Shown in pieces: positions 12,375 to 21,963 of a stretch of 64,000 bases of DNA; position 1 is the first letter of the stretch, and every line of letters starts with the position of its first letter. The stretch lies in the NCBI RefSeq assembly GCF_018143015.1, contig NC_054741.1:17913736-17977735 (forward strand), given 5' to 3'. Both the position numbers and the translations under genes were made by a program. This DNA comes from Lytechinus variegatus (taxonomy: Eukaryota > Echinodermata > Echinoidea > Temnopleuroida > Toxopneustidae). Below the pieces are notes generated by a model, which searched no databases, was not told the DNA's origin, and saw only the letters and a list, made by a program, of their open reading frames with translations.

Positions 12375-12426
12375 GAAATTTATGATAACGCGATCTTCCA
12401 GCGAAACGCTTAACAACACCCCGAGA
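12375..12426 (-). promoter_or_regulatory. Candidate core promoter of lectin gene A
   Basis: On the minus strand CATAAATTTC (12375-12384) lies roughly 80 bp upstream of the start codon and about 30 bp before a conserved CACAGAGACAGACAT stretch that could hold the transcription start. The block, including GAAGATCGC and CGGGGTGTTG just upstream, is kept in all three genes while surrounding DNA differs. The TATA role is inferred. Confidence 0.4.
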
Positions 12427-13925
12427 GAATTAAATTAAATAGGAGAATCACACATCCATGAAAATGATTTAAAACGATGTAGGCTTATTTTACCAATGAT
12501 ATTTAAAACCATGATAATGGTGCAAATAAAATACTCTCCAGGTCTCGCAAAGCCTATAGAACAATAAGTTTTTGAAGTGGCCGTCATCACAAGTTGACAG
12601 CTCCTGAGAGCTTGTCAACGCCAGTTAGTCTATTACTCTTATCTTCTAACATGACAAAAACAATTGTATGTGTAATATGTATATTCATTAAAGTGCCGTG
12701 TTAATCCGTATGACTCTGATACATAATGTTCTTAAAGGGAGACAAGCTACAAGATTTGGGGGAAATGAGAAGAGAAGATTTTAATTATTGAATACAATAG
12801 ACTTTTTTCCCATTTTAATACAAGGCCGTGAATTTATTGTATGACATTTCGCATTATTGGCAGATGATCAGATGATTCGGCAATTATTATAAGTTTTCAG
12901 GTGTGTGGTGCCGATTGTTCAACATAAAATCATCCATGCGTCCATTGAAATGGTAATATCATTTATCACGAGACAATGTATGTTGTCGAACATTAGTCTA
13001 TTCGTTGGTACTCCAAGGTAAATTCTAATAAACTTGATAGCTTGAGTACAATCCTCATTTTTAACTTTATTTGCCGCACGAATACTTTAGTTGAATTTTT
13101 AATGTAATTCTATAAGTTGAGACATAAATTGTAAATTCACTGATTAATCTAATGAGTGGCAATAGCGTACGAAGTTTCAAAATGACATTTGGAGCGATCA
13201 TTATTTATGACATTGAAAATGGGCATATTTCTATAATCAGATTCTTAACCAGTTTGTATGATGAACATAAAGTAATTTTCATCAACATGATCAATGCAAA
13301 ATCATCAGTCATAATGCCATTTTATGTGAATATGTTCCATGAGGAGTCATTGTAGGGTATATAATGCCTTTCATAGTCCCCCAACAAATAAGTCCATAAA
13401 ATTAGAATATTTGGGGTTTGTTTGCATTATATTTGTTTTTAAATATGAAAAGTGTTGTATAAATCTATCCCTCTCTTTCCTTCTCCACCTCGTCTTCTCT
13501 CGCATGAAGCAACTATCAAGCCGTGTCGCGACTCTGATGGCCTCCATATCGTTTAGCTTTCAAAATCAAAAGCATATCATAATATATTTCCATCTATCAA
13601 AGTTTTTCAAGTTTACGATGATTTCGCACAATTGCCATACTTTACAACACATTTGACTCGTATCATCAATGTTCTAAAGTGAATGAAATAGTGTTGTTCA
13701 ATGTAATTATGAATTACAGCATGAAAGGCAGAAGGAGGGGGGGGGGCAAGTACTAGGTCTTTAATGCAGACACATGTGATATATCAAAGAAATGTACAAA
13801 GCAATACATTTGAAGGAAAAAGGGTCAGCTCCTAAAAATTATTGTTACGATTAATAATGATTCATTTTTATTGGAGGAACAAAATCATTAATTCAGCGAT
13901 CTAAAAATATTATTGGACCCAACAC
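12427..13925. other. Conserved upstream flank of gene A
   Basis: No gene seen. The stretch is AT-rich and aligns by eye with 30.55-32.33 kb and 47.70-49.20 kb, sharing words such as GGTGCCGATT and ATTTATTGTA. ORFs at 13152-13656 are short and not kept between the copies. A poly-G run lies at about 13736. Confidence 0.55.
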
Positions 13926-13929
13926 CAGT

Positions 13930-14150
13930 GTACAGTTGGCTCAGATGGTACAGCGTCCGTCTCATGACCGGGAGATCGGGAGTTCAAACCCCAGCCGCGT
14001 CAGACCAAAAGACGTTAAAAGATGGGAGTTGCTGTTGCCCTGTTTGGCGTTCGACAATAAAGGGATAGGGCCTCGTCGATCTGGCTCTGCACAGTGGCTG
14101 TCGGGTCCACAATCAATTGGGCAAAGCAAATTTTCGGAATATTTCTATTC
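13930..14150 (+). mobile_element. tRNA-derived SINE, unit A copy
   Basis: The tRNA-like head starts near 13936 with TGGCTCAGATGGTACAGCG (box A-like), then CTCATGA in the anticodon-loop position and GGGAGTTCAAACCCC (box B-like), ending GTCAGACCA. A non-tRNA body follows (AAAAGACGTTAAAAGATGGG and GTCGATCTGGCTCTGCACAG). The stems do not pair well enough for a working tRNA. The unit B copy at 32330 is split by a hAT-type insertion. Confidence 0.7.
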
Positions 14151-14697
14151 TCAGATTAATATTTCGAACAATGAATTATGAATTTTTCTCTTTCTTTTTT
14201 TATTTTTCAACACAAAGATTATATACATGTAAAAAAAATAATCAATCATACATTAACATAAAAAAAAATGGAATTGAATAAGGATTTGCAATTATCTCGT
14301 TAGTGATCAGAAAACAGTTTTTCGGGTCTCTCTTTCAGAATTTGTATTGAATTACACTTTATAATTTCCAATTTGACCTGTTAAAGAGAATCATTTGTGC
14401 AAATAATGGAATGGCAAATCAAACCGGCTCTGCTGGCGAGTGCAGTAATGATGATTCGAATGTTTGTTACAGACGTATCATTAATGAGCAAACACAGTTA
14501 TTGGTTAGTAGCAGGCCCAATTCAAATTCAAACAATTTTATTCAGGAGAAATCCGATATCAGCTAAGAATAGATATTCATTATTGATATAGTTAAACGAA
14601 TTCATTGAATTTTGGGATTTGCTGAATTGCTGTTGAGGAAGATATGATATATATACATGTAGAAACATGACTTGATGGGGTAATAGAAAATTTGTAT
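14151..14697. other. Duplicated spacer; insertion site of a LINE at its right end
   Basis: Nearly identical to 33000-33555 in unit B, including a 64-codon ORF (14397-14591, against 33274-33468) that looks like chance coding in a recent duplicate. No gene is supported. Confidence 0.5.
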
Positions 14698-16190
14698 TTT
14701 TTTTGTTTTGAAGTAGTATTTATTAAAACATTCAGTTCAAAATCATACATACAATAGTAAATTAACAAAACATTGTTCACAAAGTCAAATAAACAATTAT
14801 TCATAATACAAAAAAGAATTGTACAAAAAAAATACAGAATATAACATTCGTGTCATCAGGAACAAAATAGTTATAACAAAATAATTCATAGTGACGCAAT
14901 TGAACTGAATGAGTAAACAAAGTAAAGCCCTCCCATCCCAACTGCCCCTCCCCCCACATCCCATCCAAGCCCAGGAAGCGCGACCTGCTTCCCTCCCTTT
15001 AACCCTACCCTCCATTTCAGTCTAACTGTATGGTTGAACTTTCTTAGCCTCAGCATCCCTAGAAAATAAACTTGTCCCATTTTCTGAAATGGTTTGTTAA
15101 TAGACCTCTCTGTTCAGCTAGTTTTCTTTCTTCAAGTCTATCTTCTTGTATTTTTTCCTTAATATGGTTAAGGGTCGGTGGATCTTTTGTGTTTCTACTA
15201 TTTTTTAAAATCATATACTTTATGAGGATTATTATGTGATTTAATAATTGAGCCTCTCCTTTAGTTGACCCTTCCACGCCTACGTGTACACCTTTTTTTA
15301 TCTATATTTGTAATGATAGGGAGTTGAAGCATGTTCCCACATTCTATCCATATAGTTTTTATTTTATCACATGAAAAGAATATATGATCATATGTTTCTT
15401 CTTCTTTACTGCAGAATGAACATAAATCATCTGTTGTCATTTTAAATAAATATAAATATTTTTTTGTGTATAGTATATTGTGTAATATTTTAAATTGAAA
15501 TTCTCTGAGTCTGCTGTTCAGAGTCGATTTTCGTGGTCTTAGAAAAATATCAGATATATCCTTTTTTGTTATATTATATTTTTCCTCAAGTTTTTTAAAT
15601 GCTTGGGGTATATCCGATTTCATACTTACAAGAATATCATATATTCTTTTTGATGTGATGTCTTGCAAGTCAAAAGTCCTGCCTTTTAATTGAAAATCCA
15701 AAATTAACTCACTATCTATGGAACTTTGACCCCCTTTTTTCAGCCAGTCTTCCAAAAGTATGGAATGTTATTAAAAATTTCAAGTATCTTTTCTATTTCA
15801 AAACGATCCAAACCCATTTTTTGAAAGGTCGAGATAGACTTAATCTTCCCATCTTTATCTACAATATGATGGAGTTTATAAATTTTCTTTAAAAACAGCT
15901 TTTCATTATAATATGTTTGTCCTTTCAAACGGATGAACCTATTATTGAAAATGATCTCATTTCTTTTATTCTTCTCTTCTTTAAGTAAAAATAATTTCTT
16001 ATTGAACCATACATCTAACATTTCTGTATAAAATTCTGGCAGTTCAAATCCAATCAAATTCATTGTGAGGTTACTAAAAAAAATTAGCAATCCTCCCATA
16101 TCGTGTGCTAAGTATCTGAAATATTGTTTCCATTTCATTTTTGGCTCTCCCATTATAAGTCTTTTAATCCACATAATTCTAGGTGTCTTA

Positions 16191-19074
16191 AGCCTAGGTC
16201 ACATAGCCCGGCCGGTGTCCGGCATCGGTGGAGCTCGGTGGATTTTTGAGGTGTCGCCGAGCTCCCCTCATCGGTGGCATAGCTCGGTGACGTGACCGGG
16301 CTCCGTCCGGAAATCTACAGGCGACCGACCAAACACCGGCCGATGACCGTCCGGAGTCTGTCTCAAAAGTGGAGATTTTTTTCGGCCGATGTGGCAGCAA
16401 CTACCGGCCGATGGTCGGCCGGACATCGGGGGGTATACGGCCGGTACCCGAGCAGGTTAAAGGACACCGTGCGATCACCGGCCGGGTTGTTAACGGGCTT
16501 CGAACACTGCCCGGCCGATGTTCGGCCGGTGTACCTCGGACTTGGGGGGCCGATGGTCAGCTATTCCATACCTGTATATATATATGTCCACCCTACCTGG
16601 AATGGTCAGTTCATCACTATGGCTGCACCGAGAAGACTACGAATGGCGTTGTTAGAACACGAGCTAGCTCAGGCGAGGTTCCAGTACAACTTGGTCCTGG
16701 CAGCACTGCTCGAAGAAGCCGAGAGGGAGCGACAGAGGGCCGGCAGAAGAATAAGACGTTGGTGGGTGCGCGAGTGGATCCTACGCAGACCTCGTTTCGG
16801 CCAGTATGAGACGCTCATGAGGGAACTCGAGGCCGAGCACGCTGCCGACTTCAAATCCTACCTCCGCATGGTGCCACAGATGTTCTATGAGTTGCTTGAC
16901 CGAGTTGGCCCCCGCATTGCCAAGACCACAACGTAAGTTTACACTTTATGAACCTACTGTCAAATTGTGCTGAAATGTCTTCCATCCATATTTATTCTAG
17001 TTTGATTTTATTCATATTTCACCCTCTTCTGTTGCAGGCATCGAACCCCCTTGGATCCTGGGCTGAAGCTGGCGATCACCTTGAGGTTCTTGGCGACCGG
17101 AAGCAGCTATCATGATCTGGCGTTCGCGTTTCGTGTCCCACACAACACCATCTCTCTGTTCGTCCCCGAGGTCTGTCAGGCCATCTACGACGAATACGAG
17201 GACGAGATGTGGGCCACTCCCCAGACAGAAGATGAGTGGCGCCCGGTAGCCGAGGGATTCGGAGACAGATGGAACTTTCCCCACTGTTGTGGCGCGATCG
17301 ATGGGAAACATGTCGCCATCAAGAAGCCCCCCAAGAGCGGCTCACTTTACTACAACTACAAAGGCTTCTTTTCCATCGTCATGCTTGCAGTGGTAAACTC
17401 TGACTACAAGTTCATCTGGGCGGATGTGGGGTCACCAGGGTCGTATTCCGACGCCGGCATCTTTAACCGGTCGCGACTGGAGCCAGGTCTGCGTGAGGGA
17501 ACGATCGGACTACCCCAGCCGGATCCCCTACCAAATGACGACCAGGACACACCCTACTACATGGTCGGAGACGACGCCTTCCCCCTACGGCCATACATGA
17601 TGAAGCCTTACCCTCATCGGCACCTGAAACGGGACGAGCGGATCTACAACTACCGGTGTTCCAGGGCACGCCGTGTGGTTGAAAACGCGTTTGGTATATT
17701 CGCCAATCGCTTCAGATGTCTGCTAACAACCCTGGGATTGAGACCGTCGAAAGTTACCAAGATCGTCAAGGCCTGCATGACCCTTCACAACCTCATGAGG
17801 ACTCGTTACCCCAACCTTCAGAATGCTGACCTCGACCGGGAAGATGAGCAGGGTCAGATCATCGCGGGTGCATGGCGAGACCAAGCCGTGCTCGAAGATG
17901 TGCAAGCAGCAGGGCACGGGCCAAGATTGACCCGACCAGGCAAAGAACTGCGCGCATACCTCAAGAATTACTTTTGCAGTCCTGCCGGGAGTGTGCCATG
18001 GCAAGATGTGGCAATAAACCAGCAGTAACTTGTGTCTAATATTGTTACAGTATACCGGATGCAGCCACAGACATTCCATTATTCTTCTCAGGACTTAACG
18101 CATTTTTGATGTGTTATACTTTCCATTATTCAGTATGTTGTTTGCAAATAAATCTGTTATTGGGTAATCTTAAAACATTGCCTTTGCTCTTTTTAATTTG
18201 AACACTAGTAATAAATGCCAAAAGAAATCAAACCTGTTTGAAAGAATAAATCAATATTAAAATACACCAGTATGAATAAGATGAGATGTGTGTAAATAAT
18301 ACAACAGCAACACATTCATTGTGATTGAATTATTTTTAATCAAAGAATAATCGTCATTGTATCTTTTCTTTCACCTTTAAAAACTAACCTTTCATAAAGA
18401 AAAACACTTGTATCAACCAATATGATTAGCTTTGTAATTTTGTAATAGGCTTCAAATGATTGCCCATTAATATGTTTTCACCTTTTAAAAAGTATGTGTT
18501 TTTTCATAATGAGGAAGGATCTCCATTGTTTACATATCAGATAAAGTCGTACGAAATATTAATTTTTACTTGAGTACTGTTTAACTTTTGATCTATGCAA
18601 CTTTGTTAAAATTAACCAATTTTTATGGTGTGTTCTATAAAACCTTCTAAATGACATTTTCTTTCCTTCTAAATTAACTTTGTTTTACCTTTTGAGTTCT
18701 CAGTTTATTGCTCTAAGATGTTAAAAAGATAAAAACAATAAAGACAACGACAGAACTTTAGTTTTCATACCTTGGATGTTACCACATACACAATAAATAT
18801 GGCAATAAACATAAACTGGCACGGGACACCGGCCGATACTCGGTCGTACACCGGCCGATGCGTATTCCGATGTGGTAAGGATGGGGCTGCGATGAGGGAG
18901 CTCGGTGAGAGCCCGTCGAATTTTTAACTCCGAAGTTAAATTTCGCCGAGCTGCCACCGATGCGGTTTTTAGCCCCAAACGCCGGCCGGTGACCACGGGA
19001 GTCCGGCCGGTGTCCGGCTAAAATCGCATCGCTGGCTCATCGGAACCTCATCGGCGGGCTATGTGACCTAGGCA
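16191..19074 (+). mobile_element. PIF/Harbinger DNA transposon, apparently complete (2884 bp)
   Basis: The inverted ends are AGCCTAGGTCACATAGCCCG (left) and, inverted, TGCCTAGGTCACATAGCCCG (right), flanked by TTA on both sides (16188-16190, 19075-19077), the three-base target typical of Harbinger. Removing the element and one TTA restores the LINE reading frame. The left about 400 bp and right about 250 bp are packed with CCGGCCGATG/CCGGCCGGTG words. The element encodes only the transposase. The second, Myb/SANT-type gene that many animal Harbingers carry is not seen, and 18029-18780 is AT-rich noncoding DNA. Confidence 0.92.
16619..18028 (+). CDS. Harbinger transposase, two exons, 434 aa, apparently intact
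   Basis: Exon 1 is 16619-16932 and exon 2 is 17038-18028, joined GT-AG in phase 2 so that KTTT runs into HRTPLDPGLKL. The N-terminal about 110 residues are basic and helical (AERERQRAGRRIRRWW). The DDE_Tnp_4-type nuclease core shows D193 in GAIDGKHV, D243 in GSPGSYSDAGIF and E320 in VVENAFGIFANRFRC, the expected catalytic triad. Length fits the family (about 350-450). The start was chosen because it is the first ATG giving this N-terminus, with a TATATATATATG stretch about 45 bp upstream. GC content is far above its surroundings, in keeping with a transposon recently moved in. It should cut and integrate DNA at TWA sites in the nucleus. Known Harbingers also need a Myb-like partner, absent here. 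Confidence 0.93.
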
Positions 19075-19708
19075 TTAATGAATAACTGAAAATTTGTCAT
19101 TTTTAGACCAGCATGACCATAATCTAAATAAACAATGTCTCTTTGAATTTTATCTTTACCACCCCATAAAAATCCAAAGATCAGTGTATTAAGATCCTCT
19201 ATTACCCATGTCGGGACAATGGTAAGAGAAGAAATGTATATCAATTTAGATAGTACAAATGTTTTAATTAACTGAATTTTGCCCATTAATGTCAAATCCC
19301 TTTGCTTCCACCACATCAAAATTTTCTTTATTCTACTAAGTATTTCTTTGTAATTTATTCTTACTTGACTTTCTCTATCTAATGAAAAATATATACCTAA
19401 GATCCTAACCATCTGCTCCACTTTACCAAAAGGTAAAATTTGATCTATTTGTTCATGGTGTCCCAGTAACATAATAAAGGTTTTATCTTTATTCATCCTC
19501 AAACCTGACGTTTCGGCAAAACATTCGAACAGCATATCTAACTTTTCAATGGACTGAGTGTCTTTTACAAAAATTGTCATATCATCTGCGTATAAAATTT
19601 GCTTAACTTCTGTATTTCCAAACTTAATTCCGTGAATTTCTGGATCAAGTCTTATTCTGTTAGCCAAAATTTCAATACATAAAATAAAGAGATAGGGGGA
19701 TAACGGAT

Positions 19709-20068
19709 ATTGATTCCTCTCAAGCGATATCAGCAATATTTGCGTAATATGGTCAATGTGCACCTTTCGAGATAATAAAGTATACATGTCCTTAGACATC
19801 GTTTTATTTAGTCAGTGAAGATGACTGATATGAAGATGGTTTGAAAACGGAGTTATAAGTAAGTTGTGAAGTCATATGTGTGCAGTTTTCTAATATCCAT
19901 GAAATAAAAAAAAATACAACAGTGCCTATCTTTCAGAAAATAAAAAAAAAATCAGACACATCAATAAAGTTCATTCTGTGAATACACATGGTATAAATCG
20001 ATTACCTCTGAAGTAAATCACGGCATGCTACCAGAGTTGCTGACCAAAATTCAATTTTGAACAAGTTG
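19709..20068. repeat. Decayed copy of the tRNA-Met array spacer, unit A
   Basis: From about 19840 the words AAGATGGTTTGAAAACG, GTGTGCAGTTTTCTAATAT and GACCAAAATTCAATT follow in the order seen in each spacer of the tRNA-Met array (e.g. 50390-50500). The tRNA itself is gone: where it should begin, an inverted-ended repeat starts (20069). Confidence 0.7.
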
Positions 20069-20545
20069 AGCGCCTCTGCCAGCCTCGCCCGCACTACGCG
20101 ATTCAATATTGCAGCAGTGCTGACTTTGAAAATGACTATAATTATTCACAAAAAATATTATAATTTTGCGTTCATTGAACCTAAATGACATTTGACCTTG
20201 ATCAAGTGACCTAAGACGTGTGCAAGATGAACAATGATACTGGATTACCCCTATATCCACATTTCATTGACTATATCCATGAACTTTCAAAGGTATGATG
20301 GCAATACCAACAACATTGCCGAAGTTCATTGACATTATTACCTTCGACCTTGGTCATGTGACCTGAAACTTGCATAGGATGTTTAGTGATACTTGATTAC
20401 TCTTATGTCCAAGTTGTATGAACTAGCTCCATAAACTTTCAAAGTTAACATGGAAATTCAACAAATACCCCCAACACGCCCAAAGTTCATTGACCCTAAA
20501 TGACCTTCGACCTTAGTCATGTGACCTGAAACTCAGGCAGGATGT
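20069..20545 (+). repeat. DR1-like inverted-ended repeat, copy b (right end missing)
   Basis: The left end GCGCCTCTGCCAGCCTCGCC matches copy a at 983. Monomers with TGACATTTGACCTTGATCA and TGACCTTCGACCTTAGTCAT follow. The GC-rich right end is missing. Unit B has the same truncated copy at 34558-34995, so truncation came before the duplication. Confidence 0.65.
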
Positions 20546-21360
20546 TTAGTTATTTGTTATCTGATTTTGATGAAATTGTCATCATCTTGCTCTGTGAATT
20601 TTACTTTATTTATCTAGATACAAATATTTTCAGCCCGGACCATCCCTTTATTAAACAAGTAAATGAAACATAAAAATTATACATAACATAATAAAAAGTT
20701 TCTGAAAGAAGCACGTAAACCTTATACAAGACAGTGATACGTCAACTGATATCAGAATATATTATAACTCATATCCCACATCCATCACTGTATAGGCACA
20801 AAGTATAATCAAGCAAAACACCCCAAATCACATTCATAAAACCAACAGTAGGCCTACTCACGATGCAAAATCACAACCTCATTGAATTTCAAATCATATA
20901 CCATAATATATACATGTCATCTGATAACGCAAACAATGTCTGCAAAGGAACAGAACATTAATACAAATCGTCATGGCATAATCAATGGGGAAACTGTCCA
21001 TATGGGTCAGAGAAAATCAAGAGGCGGTCCAGGCATTCAAGTGAAGATATTTTTACCAGTTCGTTCCTTACAATCACACGGTATCATGGGAGTCCAACAG
21101 AAACACTCCCAAGCTGGTAACAGATGTAGAGTAGGCACTCGGATGAACCGTAGGCTTACTTTGTATTTTTTGTTTGTTTTTTGGAACTTTTTTTCTTATA
21201 AGTCCGTTAATGAAACGCTCACCTGAGCGATGTGGATCTAGCAAAGTGATCAAGGCAGACTAAAGTGCATTCCCGATATCCTTGCTGAGCGATGTGGCCG
21301 AAAATATATATTGATCGGGTCTGGGTGGGATCAGTTCGGCAATGGGAACAAAGAGCACGT
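20546..21360. other. Duplicated spacer between units A and B
   Basis: Matches 35000-35500 and 39900-39985 of unit B. No gene recognised. The 114-codon ORF at 20882-21226 is not kept in unit B, where a LINE sits in it. At about 21125 the sequence switches to the 3' flank of gene B. A candidate poly(A) region lies near 21200-21215. Confidence 0.5.
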
Positions 21361-21932
21361 TCAAACAGATATGTACTGGTAAAATTCTTGCCCTCCAGAA
21401 CTAGTCCCAGTTGTGTTATTAGATATGATGCATCTCCTATTCATATGATTGTAGGCAAATGATGCACACTCTTGATGATATGTACATAGAGATGCACATC
21501 GTATGATACTTGCTGTTGTGACGTCAGCGATGATAAATTCCGGAATTGGTACACTGTTTCCTCGTTTCATCGTGAACCGATTTTCATGTTTTTGGTGCTG
21601 ATGTCTCGAAAGCTCTGCAAAGGTGTAAAATTGTGTAGGATATTATATTTATTATATTATATTATTTTTAGTATTATTAGCATTATCGTTACTATTTTCA
21701 ATATCTGTAGGAGCAGTAGTGGAGTAGTAGTAGTAGAAGTAGTAATAGTAGTAGTAGTTGTAACAGCAGTAAGCGGTAATACATGTAGTAGTATAGCAGC
21801 AGCAGTTTTAGTAGTAGTAGAAGTAGTAGTCGTAGTACAGTAGTAGTATATGTAGGTGGTAGTAGCAGAAGTACATGCAGAAGTAGTAATAGTAGTAGTA
21901 ATAGCTGTATAGTAGTAATAAAAGTAGTAGTA

Positions 21933-21963
<31 letters not shown>

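Larger units (their letters stand above)
14698..19708 (-). mobile_element. 5'-truncated L1/Tx1-like LINE, split by a Harbinger transposon
   Basis: In minus-strand order the RT begins abruptly at YPLSPYLFILCIEI (about 19705), continues with ILYADDMTIFV and LTLMGKIQLIKTFVLSKL, and stops at the Harbinger (19074-16191). It resumes with MWIKRLIMGEPKMKW (about 16174) and a C-terminal CCHC-like motif CSFCSKEEETYDHIFFSC (about 15400), ending in an A-rich 3' tail near 14700. Without the Harbinger it is about 2.1 kb. A frame change separates the parts near 15755. Unit B has the same flank (TTTGTATTGATTCC near 33560) with no LINE. Confidence 0.85.
3270..21125 (-). repeat. Segmental duplication unit A (lectin gene A plus upstream region)
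   Basis: This is the first of three tandem units. Its 3' flank (about 3270-3990), gene A and its upstream region (12.3-14.6 and 19.7-21.1 kb) align by eye, in order, with unit B (21.1-40.8 kb) and unit C (40.8-49.2 kb). Unit-specific insertions are a LINE at 4746-6724, a hAT-type element at 9988-11450 and a LINE with nested Harbinger at 14698-19708. Unit edges are approximate. Confidence 0.75.

Noticed and set aside
13936-14008. Possible tRNA-Met gene
   Set aside because: Box A and B are recognisable, but acceptor and anticodon stems pair badly and a SINE body follows. The unit B copy is the same SINE split by an insertion.
14397-14591. Small ORF conserved between units A and B (14397 and 33274)
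   Set aside because: The duplicates are nearly identical throughout, so conservation carries no coding signal; no start context or domain.
16292-16618. N-terminal extension of the Harbinger transposase to 16292
   Set aside because: The upstream open frame lies in the CCGGCCGATG array near the element end, which reads open in several frames. The ATG at 16619 fits the family length.
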